NCBI GenBank assembly: GCA_034421515.1
Contig: DAOUKH010000030.1
Coordinates: 1-37,694 of the forward strand
DNA length: 37,694 nt
Origin: DAOUKH01 sp034421515
Lineage (GTDB): Bacteria > Chloroflexota > Dehalococcoidia > SHYB01
Reading direction: 5' to 3'
Shown: piece after piece, positions 23,170 through 31,732 of the stretch
Layout of the letters: every line of letters starts with the position of its first letter
Position numbering within the stretch: the stretch's first letter is position 1
Made by a program: the position numbers and the translations under genes
Notes under the pieces: model-generated
Told to the model about the DNA's origin: nothing
The model's input: only the letters and a program-made list of their open reading frames with translations
The model's database searches: none

Positions 23170-24327
23170 ATGCGACGCCGCTTCCTCACCCTCGGCCTCC
23201 TTCCCGCATTGATGCTCCTCGCCTTGGCTTGCGGCGAAGAGGCGCCTGCGCCGACCTCGGCACCGCCCACGCCATCGCCGACGCCGCACATGGTCGAGAC
23301 GCCGGCTCCGGAAACGACGGAAGTCTCCGCGCCGATCGAAAACGTAGCCGTCAACATCGCCGAGTCCGACCCGCCGCAGTACTTCCTGGAAATCACGTCG
23401 GGCCTGCCCGACGCCTGCCACACGTTCGACCGGGTTGAGACCGAGCGGTCGGGGACGGAGATCACGGTTACGGTCATCAACCGCGTGGTCACGGGCGACG
23501 TCATGTGCGCGCAGGTCTATGGGACCGAGACCAACTTCGTGGCCTTGGGCACCGACTTCGAGCCCGGCACCACCTACACCGTCCGGGTCAACGACTGGGA
23601 GACTTCCTTCACCACGGCGTCTGCCACCGTCGAGGCGGAAGCGCCTATCGAGGACGTCGTTGTCAACATCGCCGAGTCCGACCCGCCGCAGTACTTCGTC
23701 GAAATCACCTACGGCCTTCCCGACGCCTGCCACACGTTGGACCGGGTGGAGGAAGAGCGGTCGGGGCGGGAGATCACGGTCTCCGTCATCAACCGCGTGG
23801 CGCCGGGTGAGATGGGCTGCGCGGAGATCTACAAGACCGAGCGGCACTCGGTAGCGCTGGGAAGCGACTTCGAGCCGGGGGTGACGTACGCGGTACGGGT
23901 GAACGGCGAGACGCTAACTTTCACGGCTGAAGGCGGCGCGGCCGATAGCGGCGCGAGCGGTGCCGGCGATGACCGCGGCCAAGGCGAGGGCGACGAGGAC
24001 CGCGGCGGCGATAGTACGACGGTCGAGGTCGCCGCGCCGATCGAAAGCGTCGCCGTCAACATTGCCGAGTCCGACCCGCCGCAGTATTTCCTTGAAATCA
24101 CGTCCGGCCTCCCCGACGCCTGCCAAATGTTCGACCGGGTCGAGACCGAGCGGTCGGGGACCGAGATCACCGTCACGGTCATCAACCGCGTCGTGACGGG
24201 GGACGTCATGTGCGCGCAGGTCTACGGGACCGAGACCAACTCCGTGGCCCTGGGAACCGACTTCGACACCGGCGTGACCTACACCGTCCGGATCAACGAC
24301 GAGACGCTGACCTTCACGGCGCAGTAG
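23170..24327 (+). CDS. Lipoprotein with three tandem ~95-residue two-cysteine repeats
   Basis: 385-residue predicted surface lipoprotein. Lipobox LALAC with Cys21 is followed by a short Thr/Pro linker. Three homologous beta-rich units follow at about 54-149, 158-253 and 288-385. Each starts API-(E/D)-V-VNIAESDPPQYF and contains GLPDAC and (M/G)CA, giving Cys pairs 83/113, 187/217 and 318/348 that probably form one disulfide per unit. Units one and three are almost identical, while unit two is more diverged. An acidic Gly/Asp linker (254-286) separates units two and three. AAGGAG lies seven bases before ATG 23170. The role is unknown; a binding or adhesion protein outside the membrane is likely. 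The leader RNA upstream may regulate it. Confidence 0.8.
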   Translation: MRRRFLTLGLLPALMLLALACGEEAPAPTSAPPTPSPTPHMVETPAPETTEVSAPIENVAVNIAESDPPQYFLEITSGLPDACHTFDRVETERSGTEITVTVINRVVTGDVMCAQVYGTETNFVALGTDFEPGTTYTVRVNDWETSFTTASATVEAEAPIEDVVVNIAESDPPQYFVEITYGLPDACHTLDRVEEERSGREITVSVINRVAPGEMGCAEIYKTERHSVALGSDFEPGVTYAVRVNGETLTFTAEGGAADSGASGAGDDRGQGEGDEDRGGDSTTVEVAAPIESVAVNIAESDPPQYFLEITSGLPDACQMFDRVETERSGTEITVTVINRVVTGDVMCAQVYGTETNSVALGTDFDTGVTYTVRINDETLTFTAQ

Positions 24328-24347
24328 CGCCGGTACACCCCCTCGCG

Positions 24348-24377
24348 TTGACGCTGTCGCCGGGGCGCTGCTAGGAT
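24348..24377 (+). promoter_or_regulatory. Sigma70-type promoter of the thiolase/DUF35 operon
   Basis: TTGACG (24348-24353) and TAGGAT (24372-24377) are separated by 18 bases. The predicted start near 24384 gives a ~29-base leader to ATG 24413. The same 18-base spacing is seen at 34828-34857. Confidence 0.65.
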
Positions 24378-24412
24378 GCGCCAGCCTTCTCTTCTGAAGG
24401 CGTGGGGCGTCG

Positions 24413-25546
24413 ATGAGCATCAAGGACAAGTACGCGATCGCGGGCTTGGGCGTGACCAAGCAGGGCAAGCTGCCCGACGTCACGACGCGCGAGGTGGCCC
24501 GCGAGGCAATGGAGCTGGCCCTCGCCGATGCCAACCTCAAGCGCGCCGACATCGACGGCTTCATCTACCAGTCGGGCCTCGAAAGCGACACCTACGACTG
24601 CCGCTATCTGGGCGTCTCGCCGATGAATTTCTGGTCGATGCAGGCGGGCGGCGCGACGGCGGGCGCGACGGTCATGGCCGCCATCGGCGCCATCGAGGCG
24701 GGGGTGGCTACGACGGTGCTCTGCATGGGGGCGTCGCGGCTGCGCAGCGCGAACCTCCGTCTGGGAGCGGTGGCCTACGGCTACGCCCAGACGTGGGGCC
24801 TCGTGAGCCCCATCGCCAACCACGCCTTAAACGCGACGCGCCACATGGCGGTCTTCGGCACCACGCACGAGCAGCTGGGCAGCGTCGCGGTGACGCAGCG
24901 CGAGTACGCCTGCATGCGCCCCGAGGCGATGGAGTACGGCAAGCCGATCACGCTCGACGACTACTTCGCCTCGCCGTGGATCGCCCACCCCTTCCGGCTG
25001 CTCGACTGCACCCGCGACACCGACGGCGGCGTCGCGCTCATCGTGACCAGCGCGGAGCGGGCGCGGGCCCTCACGGACAAGCCGGTGTACATCATGGGCG
25101 TCGGCGCGGGCTGCAACATCCAGCGGTGGCACGATAAGACCGTCTACCAGGGCCTCGACTGCTCCCGCCCCAGGGAGTCGGCCTTCCGGACGGCGGGCAT
25201 CACGACGGGCGACGTCGACGTCTTCGAGTGCTACGACGCCTTCACCATCAACGTGATCATGCAGCTCGAGGGCTACGGCTTCTGCGCCGAAGGCGAGGGC
25301 GGCCCCTTCGTCGAGGCCGGCGAGACCAAGCTCGGCGGCAAGATGCCCACCAACACCGCCGGCGGGCAGCTCTCCGGCTGGTATGCCCAGGGCTTCACGC
25401 CGCTCACCGAGGGCATCCGTCAGATGCGCGGCGAGTGCGGCGAGGCCCAGGTCGAAGGCGCCGAGATCGCACTGGTTACCGGGCACGGCGGCAACGCCGG
25501 CGTCCACAACACCTGGAACCACTCGTGCCTGGTGCTGCGGAGGTAG
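24413..25546 (+). CDS. Thiolase-like (SCP-x/Ltp2-type) protein lacking the usual nucleophilic cysteine
   Basis: 377-residue member of the SCP-x/lipid-transfer thiolase-like group. The N-terminal half has the family flow: AIAGLGVTKQGKLPDVTTRE, DIDGFIYQSG, GAIEAG. The C-terminal half has DVDVFECYDAFTI, the Gly-rich TNTAGGQLSGWYAQG and VTGHGGNAGVHNT. Where thiolases carry the nucleophilic Cys (C-x-S-G), this protein reads QAGG (77-80). Ordinary thiolysis is therefore doubtful. In steroid side-chain breakdown, Ltp2-type thiolase-like proteins together with a DUF35 partner carry out a retro-aldol cleavage. The adjoining DUF35 gene one base downstream makes that activity a good model. The substrate is unknown. 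Confidence 0.87.
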   Translation: MSIKDKYAIAGLGVTKQGKLPDVTTREVAREAMELALADANLKRADIDGFIYQSGLESDTYDCRYLGVSPMNFWSMQAGGATAGATVMAAIGAIEAGVATTVLCMGASRLRSANLRLGAVAYGYAQTWGLVSPIANHALNATRHMAVFGTTHEQLGSVAVTQREYACMRPEAMEYGKPITLDDYFASPWIAHPFRLLDCTRDTDGGVALIVTSAERARALTDKPVYIMGVGAGCNIQRWHDKTVYQGLDCSRPRESAFRTAGITTGDVDVFECYDAFTINVIMQLEGYGFCAEGEGGPFVEAGETKLGGKMPTNTAGGQLSGWYAQGFTPLTEGIRQMRGECGEAQVEGAEIALVTGHGGNAGVHNTWNHSCLVLRR

Positions 25547-25547
25547 C

Positions 25548-25976
25548 ATGACGACGACACCGCGGCCCAAGCCGGGCCCCGACGAGCTCTTTACCGACCC
25601 CCGCGACAACGAGTTCTGGGAGGGCGTGCGCCGCGGCGAGCTCCTGGTGTTCAAGTGCGGTGCCTGCGGGACCTGCTATTGGCCCGCTACGTCGTGCCTC
25701 GACGACTGTCCCATGGACGGGATGCGCTGGGTCCCCGCGAGCGGGAAGGGCGTCCTCCACACCTTCACCGTCTACTACCGCGCGCTGAACCCGGGGTGGA
25801 AGGACGACGTGCCCTACAACGTGGCCGTCGTCGAGCTGGACGAAGGGCCGTTCATGTTCAGCAACGTCGTGGGCGTGGAGAACGACGCGCTCGAAGTCGG
25901 GATGCGGCTCGAAGCTGTCTTCAACGAAGTGCGGCCCGGCGTCACCTTGCCGCAGTTCGCCCCGGCGCCGTCCTGA
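25548..25976 (+). CDS. DUF35 OB-fold/zinc-ribbon protein (thiolase partner)
   Basis: 142-residue DUF35 protein. It has an N-terminal helix-rich segment (EFWEGVRRGELLVFKC), a rubredoxin-like zinc ribbon with Cys37-x2-Cys40 and Cys50-x3-Cys54, and a C-terminal OB fold starting near ASGKGVLHTFTV. DUF35 proteins bind thiolase-like enzymes and complete their active complexes. It begins one base after the thiolase stop (TAG-C-ATG), so both are made from one mRNA, probably in equal amounts. It ends about four bases from the stop of the converging LLM gene. Confidence 0.9.
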   Translation: MTTTPRPKPGPDELFTDPRDNEFWEGVRRGELLVFKCGACGTCYWPATSCLDDCPMDGMRWVPASGKGVLHTFTVYYRALNPGWKDDVPYNVAVVELDEGPFMFSNVVGVENDALEVGMRLEAVFNEVRPGVTLPQFAPAPS

Positions 25977-25980
25977 CGGC

Positions 25981-26895
25981 CTAGCGGCTCTCCGCGTAGC
26001 GCCGGACTTCCGGCGCGACCTCCTTGGCAAAGTGGCGCACGCTCGCCTCCGCCAGCGCCGGGTCGCCGACCCACGCAATGGCGAAGTACTCGACTCCGGC
26101 GTCGACGTACCCCTTCAGCGACTCGATGCACTGCTCGGTGGGGCCGATGAGGTAGTACTTGTTGCCCTTCTTCGCGCCGGGGTTGGTGGGGTCTTTCGAG
26201 GCGTCGTAAGCGGCGAGGTCGGTGAGGCCGATGAAGACGAGGAAGGCGCGCTCGATGGAGGCGGGGTCGCGCCCCCGCTCCCCGGCCTCCCGCTGCATGG
26301 CGGCGAGACCGTCGGCGTAACGGTCGGGGGTCATGAGGTAGGGGAACCAGCCCGCGCCGTGCGACGCCGTCCGCCGGCGGCAGGCGGGGCCTCTCCCCCC
26401 GAACCAGAGGCGAGGGTGTGGCTGTTGGACGGGCCGAGGGAGCAGGGTGACGTCCTCGAAGGGGTAGAAGCGGCCGGTGTGGGTGACCGCTTCCTCGGTC
26501 CATACCCGCGTCAGCACCTCGATGGCCTCGTCCATGCGCGCGCCGCGCTCTTGGGGCGGGACGCCGCTGGCGAGCCACTCGTTGGGATATTCGCCGCCGA
26601 CCCCAAGGCCGGCGATGAGCCGCCCGTCGGAGAGCCGGTCGATGTGGGTCAACGCCTTGGCGACGGGGATGGGATGCCTGAGCGGCAGGAGGAGTACGCC
26701 GGAGATCAGGTCGACTCGTGAGGTGAGCACCGCCGCCGCCGCGAGCTGGGTCAGGCAGTCGCCGATGGGCTGGCGCGTCATGACGTGGTCGCCGGTCCAG
26801 AGGCCGTCGTAGCCGAGGTCCTCGGCCTCCGGCGCGGTCCGGCGAAGCTCGGAGCCGGGGCCTCCGGTCGTCACCGCGAACTTGATGGGGCTCAT
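25981..26895 (-). CDS. LLM-class (luciferase-like) flavin/F420-dependent oxidoreductase
   Basis: 304-residue TIM-barrel oxidoreductase of the bacterial luciferase superfamily. Visible family features are APEAEDLGYDGLWTGDHV, the DRLSDGRLIAGLGVGGEYPNEW block that contacts the cofactor phosphate, and a C-terminal GVEYFAIAW. The GLGVGGEYPNE motif is more like F420-dependent reductases than FMN monooxygenases; this is an inference. ATG 26895 overlaps the upstream CoA-transferase stop by four bases (ATGA), so translation is coupled. It is the last gene of the long minus-strand operon starting at 33838. Confidence 0.88.
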   Translation of the reverse strand: MSPIKFAVTTGGPGSELRRTAPEAEDLGYDGLWTGDHVMTRQPIGDCLTQLAAAAVLTSRVDLISGVLLLPLRHPIPVAKALTHIDRLSDGRLIAGLGVGGEYPNEWLASGVPPQERGARMDEAIEVLTRVWTEEAVTHTGRFYPFEDVTLLPRPVQQPHPRLWFGGRGPACRRRTASHGAGWFPYLMTPDRYADGLAAMQREAGERGRDPASIERAFLVFIGLTDLAAYDASKDPTNPGAKKGNKYYLIGPTEQCIESLKGYVDAGVEYFAIAWVGDPALAEASVRHFAKEVAPEVRRYAESR

Positions 26896-28025
26896 GCTTG
26901 CGACTCCTCTCCCTCGCCGAGCAGGTGTTCGATGATGAAGCCGTTATGGTGACCGAGCGGGACGGCGGGCGCCAGTGGGGGCAGCGGAGCGCCCTCGAAG
27001 CGCCACGGCGGGCGCATCACCGCCTGCTCGCCCAGGTCTTCCTGGGGCACGTTCACGAACACGTCTCTGGCCGTTAGATGAGGGTCGGCGGCGACGTGGC
27101 GCGCCGACCGGTAGGGCATGGCGGCGACACCCGCCTCCTGCAACACCCGCGTGGCGTCCTCCGGCGGTCTCGGCGACGTCCACGCCTCGATTGCGGCGTC
27201 GGCGTCCGTTGGCTTGCCGATCAGGTCGGCGCGGTCTATCGCATGGCACAGCGCGGCGAAGTCCGTTTCGTCGATGGCGGCGATGCTCACCCACGCGTCG
27301 TCGCCTACGCAACGGTAGAGGTCGTGGACGAGGGCGCCATCGAGGCGGTTCCCGGAACGCTCGGCGACCCGGCCGTTCATCGAGAAGTCGGCGATCTGCG
27401 CGCCGAGGCTGTTGCTCACCACCTCGCGCGCCGAGATGTCGACGAGGCGTCCCCGACCGGTCTGCCGCCGGTCGTAGAGCGCCGCCAGGATGCCGAAGGC
27501 CAGCGCCGCGCCGACGCGCAGGTCGATGCTGTCGCCGAGGGCGGCGGGAGCGGCGTCGGGGTAGCCGGTCAGCGTGCCGAGTCCGCCCTGCACCGAGAAG
27601 ATGCTGGCGAAGCCGGCGTAGCGGCTCTCGGGGCCGGTCTGGCCCGCGCTCGACACCGTGCCGACGATGATGTCGGGCCGGACGCGGCGCAGCGAGTCGT
27701 AGTCGAAGCCCATGCGCTCCAGGACGCCGGGGCGGTAGCTCGCGGTCAGCACGTCGCTGACCGAGACGAGGCGGCGGAGCAGGGCCTCGCCGTCGTCCGC
27801 GCCGAGGTCGGCGGCGAGGCTGAGCTTGTTCAGGTTCAGATCGTTGAACTGCGAGGAGACGGGGCTCGTGGTGCGGCGATAGAAGCCGTGGCGGCTCACG
27901 TCGGGGCGGGCGGGCCACTCAACCTTGATCACCTCGGCGCCGAGCCAGCCAAGTTGGAGCGACGCGTAGGGCCCGGCCCCGGCCCAAGTCAGATCGACGA
28001 CGCGGACGCCTCGAAGCGGCAGCAC
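26892..28025 (-). CDS. Family III CoA-transferase, catalytic-type subunit
   Basis: 377-residue CaiB/BaiF protein starting LRGVRVVDLTWAGAGPYASL. The catalytic Asp is present: Asp168 in GDSIDLRVGAALAFGILAAL matches the Asp169 position of formyl-CoA transferase. Other blocks include GFDYDSLR, AGQTGP and RQTGRGRLVDIS. It follows the gene at 28028-29155 by two bases and starts with GTG. That upstream protein lacks the Asp, so the pair likely forms an active/inactive heterodimer like two-subunit family III enzymes. It overlaps the LLM gene downstream. The acid substrate is unknown. Confidence 0.9.
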   Translation of the reverse strand: MLPLRGVRVVDLTWAGAGPYASLQLGWLGAEVIKVEWPARPDVSRHGFYRRTTSPVSSQFNDLNLNKLSLAADLGADDGEALLRRLVSVSDVLTASYRPGVLERMGFDYDSLRRVRPDIIVGTVSSAGQTGPESRYAGFASIFSVQGGLGTLTGYPDAAPAALGDSIDLRVGAALAFGILAALYDRRQTGRGRLVDISAREVVSNSLGAQIADFSMNGRVAERSGNRLDGALVHDLYRCVGDDAWVSIAAIDETDFAALCHAIDRADLIGKPTDADAAIEAWTSPRPPEDATRVLQEAGVAAMPYRSARHVAADPHLTARDVFVNVPQEDLGEQAVMRPPWRFEGAPLPPLAPAVPLGHHNGFIIEHLLGEGEESQA

Positions 28026-28027
28026 CT

Positions 28028-29155
28028 CTACCGCCCTCCTTCGAGCAGGTGATTGTGTTCGCCGAGGCGCGGCGGGGGACCCGGCGGCTCGACGTCGGTG
28101 GGGAAGGGCAGGCCGGGAAGGGTGACGGGGCCTTCCGCCGTTAGGACGTCCTCGAAGAAGGCCCGGTGTTCGAGCTGCCGGGACTCGAAGAGGTCGGCGA
28201 CGGTGCTGAACGGGCCGACGGGCACGCCGTCCTCCGCCAGCACCCGGTAGACCTCCTCCTTGGGCCGTGCCGCCAGCGCCTCCGCCAGCGCAGCCTGCAG
28301 CTCATCCACCGCCGGACCGAGGCCGCGCGCGGCGAAGTCGAAGCGGTCGTCGCTCAGGAAGCGCTCCAGGCCGAGGCGGCGCAACAGGGCCTCCCAGTGA
28401 CGGGCGCCGGAGGGCAGCACCTGAATGAAGCCGTCGGCGCAGGCGAAGGTGCCGCTTCCGGCGTAGCGGGCGGAGAAGCGGTCAAGCTCGACGCCTTCGA
28501 GCCACGCGACGTGCCGGATGCGGCCGAGGGCGATGATGGACTCGTATTTCGAGACCTCGACCCGTGCGCCGCGTCCCGTCGCCTGGCGCTCGAACAGGGC
28601 GGCGACGGCGGCAGTGGCGGCCGTCCAGCCTGCGTCGTACTCCGAGATCGGCGCCTGGGGCTGTACCGGAGGACGGTCGGGGGAACCGCCCGCGATCCCG
28701 CCGCCGGGAAGGACGCTCGTCTCGCCGGCGGCGTGGACGAGGTTAAGCGGCTCGGCGCGATAGCCCGCGTACGGTCCCGGCGCGCCGAAGGTCACGATGC
28801 GCAGGTCGACGTGAGCCCCGGTGTCGACGTCGCGTCCGACGGATGCCGGGGCGACCGGGCTTTCGTCCTGGATGAGCAGGTCGGCGGAGTCGAGGAGCCG
28901 GGTGATCGTCCGCCAGCCGTCGTCGGTCGACGGGTCGGCCTCGACGCTGCGCTTGCCGGCGTTCAGATAGGTGAAGAGTCCGCCGCCCTCCAGACCGGGC
29001 TCATCGCCGCGGAAGGGGCCTTCGTGCCTGGAAGGGTCGCCGTTGCCGGGGCGCTCGACCTTGACGACCTCGGCGCCCAGTCGCGCCAGCAGCCGCCCGC
29101 AGAAGGGGCCGGCGATCCGCTCGGCGCACTCGACGACACGGACTCCCGTGAGCAT
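28028..29155 (-). CDS. Family III CoA-transferase homologue, probably non-catalytic subunit
   Basis: 375-residue CaiB/BaiF protein: LTGVRVVECAERIAGPFCGR at the start, TFGAPGPYAGYR, and RQATGRGARVEVSKYE. At the catalytic position, the helix SEYDAGWTAATAAVAAL places Glu172 where family III enzymes have the nucleophilic Asp; an Asp two residues later is out of register. It is therefore probably a structural or substrate-binding subunit. It precedes the Asp-bearing partner by two bases, the same inactive-then-active order found inside both fused CoA-transferases in this window. It starts at ATG 29155, 13 bases after an LLM gene. Confidence 0.88.
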   Translation of the reverse strand: MLTGVRVVECAERIAGPFCGRLLARLGAEVVKVERPGNGDPSRHEGPFRGDEPGLEGGGLFTYLNAGKRSVEADPSTDDGWRTITRLLDSADLLIQDESPVAPASVGRDVDTGAHVDLRIVTFGAPGPYAGYRAEPLNLVHAAGETSVLPGGGIAGGSPDRPPVQPQAPISEYDAGWTAATAAVAALFERQATGRGARVEVSKYESIIALGRIRHVAWLEGVELDRFSARYAGSGTFACADGFIQVLPSGARHWEALLRRLGLERFLSDDRFDFAARGLGPAVDELQAALAEALAARPKEEVYRVLAEDGVPVGPFSTVADLFESRQLEHRAFFEDVLTAEGPVTLPGLPFPTDVEPPGPPPRLGEHNHLLEGGR

Positions 29156-29168
29156 CGCGCCGCCCCGG

Positions 29169-30260
29169 CTAGTTCTGGAACCGGGGCATGACCTCGGCGG
29201 CGAACCGCTCCAGCGACGCCATGATCTTCTCGTGGGGGATCTTGCCCGTCTGCACGATGAAGAGCAGGTCGTCGAAGCCGTTCTCCTCGTACCGCCGCGC
29301 CTGCGCCGTCACCTCGTCGGGGTCGCCGATGCACCAGCCGCCCTTGCCCATGCCCCGCCGCTTGTAACGGTCGAGGTCCCAGACCACGTCTTCGGGCACC
29401 TTTTCGGCGGCCTCCCTGGCGTACTCGTACGACTTGACCTCGCGCCCGCGCCAGCCGGCCTTGATCTTGCTGATGAACGACGTCTGGTACCAAGCCGCGC
29501 CGGTCGCGCCGACCTCGACCGCCTCCTCCATCGACTCGCCGCAGTACATGGGCGTGAAGCCGGCGATGCGCTCGTTGACGAAGGCGCCCACGGGCTGGGC
29601 GCTGGCGACGAGCTCGCGGTAGCGTCCCAGGCGCTCCTGGAGCCGCTCGGGCTCGTCGGAGGTGAAGCAGAGGACGCCGAGCCCCTTGCCGGCGGCGATC
29701 TCGAAGCTCTCCGCCTGCGAGCACGCCATCCAGATCGGCGGGTGGGGCTTCTGCACCGGCTTGGGGATCACGTTCCGCTCCGGCACGCTGAAGTACTCGC
29801 CCTCATGGGAGAAACGGTCGGTCTCCCACATGCGAGGGATCATCTCGACGGCCTCTTCCCACATGCCTCGGGTGTGCTCGGGGTCGACGCGGAAGCCGTC
29901 GAGCTCGATGAGCGACGAGGCCCGCCCCGTGCCGAACTCGACCCGCCCCTCGCTGATGATGTCGAGGGCGGCGATGCGCTCGGCGACGCGGACAGGGTGG
30001 TTGAACGGCGACGGCAGCAGCACGACGCCGTGCCCGAGACGGATGCGCTCCGTCTTCATGGCGCAGGCGGAGAGGAAGACCTCCGGCGCCGAGCAGACGG
30101 AAAGCTCTTCGAGGAAGTGGTGCTCGACGGCCCACACCGTCTCGAAGCCCAGCTTGTCGGCGAGCGCGACCTGCTCGATGGCCTCGTGCCACACGTCCGA
30201 CTCGCTGCGCTCGTGCCACGGCTTGGGGTTGGTGAGCTCGTAGAGCAAGGAGAATCGCAT
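29169..30260 (-). CDS. LLM-class flavin-dependent oxidoreductase
   Basis: 363-residue luciferase-like protein with the monooxygenase-type pattern: VALADKLGFETVWAVEHHF (conserved EHH), LGHGVVLLPSPFNHPVRVAE, DIISEGRVEFGTGR, and PVQKPHPPIWMACS. These residues form the flavin pocket in alkanal, alkanesulfonate and related monooxygenases. It probably uses FMNH2 from a flavin reductase to hydroxylate or desulfonate an organic compound. It resembles the LLM at 31733-32827 in sequence and length, so the two are operon paralogues. It sits between tag and the CoA-transferase pair. Confidence 0.88.
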   Translation of the reverse strand: MRFSLLYELTNPKPWHERSESDVWHEAIEQVALADKLGFETVWAVEHHFLEELSVCSAPEVFLSACAMKTERIRLGHGVVLLPSPFNHPVRVAERIAALDIISEGRVEFGTGRASSLIELDGFRVDPEHTRGMWEEAVEMIPRMWETDRFSHEGEYFSVPERNVIPKPVQKPHPPIWMACSQAESFEIAAGKGLGVLCFTSDEPERLQERLGRYRELVASAQPVGAFVNERIAGFTPMYCGESMEEAVEVGATGAAWYQTSFISKIKAGWRGREVKSYEYAREAAEKVPEDVVWDLDRYKRRGMGKGGWCIGDPDEVTAQARRYEENGFDDLLFIVQTGKIPHEKIMASLERFAAEVMPRFQN

Positions 30261-30283
30261 GGCGGTGGCCTTTCGTTCGGCGT

Positions 30284-30865
30284 CTACCGGGTTGCCGCGG
30301 CGGCAAGCTCCTTGTATCGGAAGCAGTGGGTGAGGTGGTCGTTGACCAGCCCGGCGGCCTGCATCATAGCGTAGATGATGGTCGACCCGACGAACGACAT
30401 GCCGCGGCGCTTCAGGTCGCTGCTGAACGCGTCGGACTCGGGCGAGGTCGCCGGGACCGACGCGCTCTCACTCCAGGCATTGACGATGGGCCTGCCACCG
30501 ACGAAGCTCCAGAAGTAGGCGTCGAGGCTGCCGAACTCCTCGCGGATGGCGAGGGCCGCCCGCGCGTTGCGCCGGGCCGACTCGATCTTCTTCCTATTCC
30601 GTACGATGCCGGGATCTTGGAGCAGCGCCTCGATCTTGGCGTCGTCGTAGCCGGCGACCGTCTCCATGTCGAAGTTGTCGAACGCGCGGCGGTAGCCCTC
30701 GCGCTTGTGGAGGATGGTGCGCCAGCTCAGGCCCGCCTGCGCGCCGTCGAGCACGAGGTGCTCGAAGAGCGCGCGGTCATCGTGGACGGGCTCGCCCCAC
30801 TCACGATCGTGGTAGTCGATCATGAGCGGGTCGCGGATCGGCCAGTGGCAGCGGGTGGGCTCCAC
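30284..30865 (-). CDS. tag: DNA-3-methyladenine glycosylase I
   Basis: 193-residue Tag, which removes 3-methyladenine from alkylated DNA. The zinc-snap ligands are visible: Cys6 (TRCHW), His19 (DYHDREWG), His177 and Cys181 (DHLTHC). The base pocket has LDGAQAGLSW (39-48) with Asp40 where E. coli Tag has Glu38, and the conserved Trp48. KREGYRRAF is also typical. The start is GTG at 30865, nine bases after the SDR stop. A DNA repair gene inside an operon of catabolic oxidoreductases is unusual; it may protect against alkylating intermediates or simply be carried along. Confidence 0.95.
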   Translation of the reverse strand: MEPTRCHWPIRDPLMIDYHDREWGEPVHDDRALFEHLVLDGAQAGLSWRTILHKREGYRRAFDNFDMETVAGYDDAKIEALLQDPGIVRNRKKIESARRNARAALAIREEFGSLDAYFWSFVGGRPIVNAWSESASVPATSPESDAFSSDLKRRGMSFVGSTIIYAMMQAAGLVNDHLTHCFRYKELAAAATR

Positions 30866-30874
30866 CGGCCGGCG

Positions 30875-31699
30875 CTATTCCTGCTGCGCGGCCATCTGCT
30901 GTGCGGCCATCTGCTGTATCTGTTGCAGTTGCTGCCCGGCGATGACCGCCATATGCGTCGAGGTGCCGCCGTCGATCACGAGCATCTGCCCCGTGATGTA
31001 GTCGGCGTCGTCGGAGGCCAGGAAGACGACACCGTTGGCCTGGTCTTCAGGCTCAGCGATGCGGCCCCAGGGCACGCCCCTGCCCGCGCCCTCCGCCGCC
31101 CTGGGGTCGGCGAGGCCGGGGTCGATGTTGGTGCGTGTGCCGCCCGGGGCGATGCAGTTCACGTTGATCTTGTAGCCCGCGAGGTCGATCGCCGCCGACT
31201 TGGTCAGCATCAGCACGCCGCCCTTGGAGGCGCAGTAGTGCGATTGGGCCGGCAGCGCCACCATCGCATTGATGGAGCACGTGTTGACGATCTTGCCGGG
31301 CTTGCCGTTGTCCACCCAGTACTTGGCGGCGGCTTGGATGCCGAGGAATGTCCCTTTGAGGTTCACGCCCAACACCCGGTCCCATTCCTCCTCCGGCATG
31401 TCCTGGACGGGGCTCCAGGAGAGGATCCCGGCGTTGTTCACCATGATGTCTAGGGTGCCGTAGGTCGCGACGGCCTTATCGACGAGGCCCTGGACGTCGC
31501 TCTTCTTGGTGACGTCGGCGATGACCGTCACACACTCCCCGCCCAGTTCGGCGACGATCTCGCCGGTCTGTTGCAGGCCGTCGCCGTTGACGTCGGCGAG
31601 GACGAGCTTGGCCCCCTCCTCGGCGAAGCGCTTGGCGACGCCCCGGCCGATGCCGCTGCCGGCTCCGGTCACGACCGCGATCTTGTTCTCCAGTTTCAT
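30875..31699 (-). CDS. Short-chain dehydrogenase with glutamine-rich C-terminal tail
   Basis: 274-residue classical SDR with TGAGSGIG (11-18), NNAG (88-91), Ser142 (NTCSIN), and Tyr155-x3-Lys159 (HYCASKG). Asp36 after the second strand (VLADVN) points to NAD. The catalytic core ends near VIDGGTSTH (about 252). The last 20 or so residues are a Gln/Ala/Met tail with MAAQQ twice, caused by a perfect 15-base tandem repeat (30888-30902, 30903-30917). Such tails are not part of the SDR fold. It is preceded by AGGAGAGG and lies between an LLM gene and tag in the operon. Confidence 0.88.
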   Translation of the reverse strand: MKLENKIAVVTGAGSGIGRGVAKRFAEEGAKLVLADVNGDGLQQTGEIVAELGGECVTVIADVTKKSDVQGLVDKAVATYGTLDIMVNNAGILSWSPVQDMPEEEWDRVLGVNLKGTFLGIQAAAKYWVDNGKPGKIVNTCSINAMVALPAQSHYCASKGGVLMLTKSAAIDLAGYKINVNCIAPGGTRTNIDPGLADPRAAEGAGRGVPWGRIAEPEDQANGVVFLASDDADYITGQMLVIDGGTSTHMAVIAGQQLQQIQQMAAQQMAAQQE

Positions 31700-31732
31700 G
31701 GGACCTCTCCTTCTGTGACCTGTCCTCCGGCG

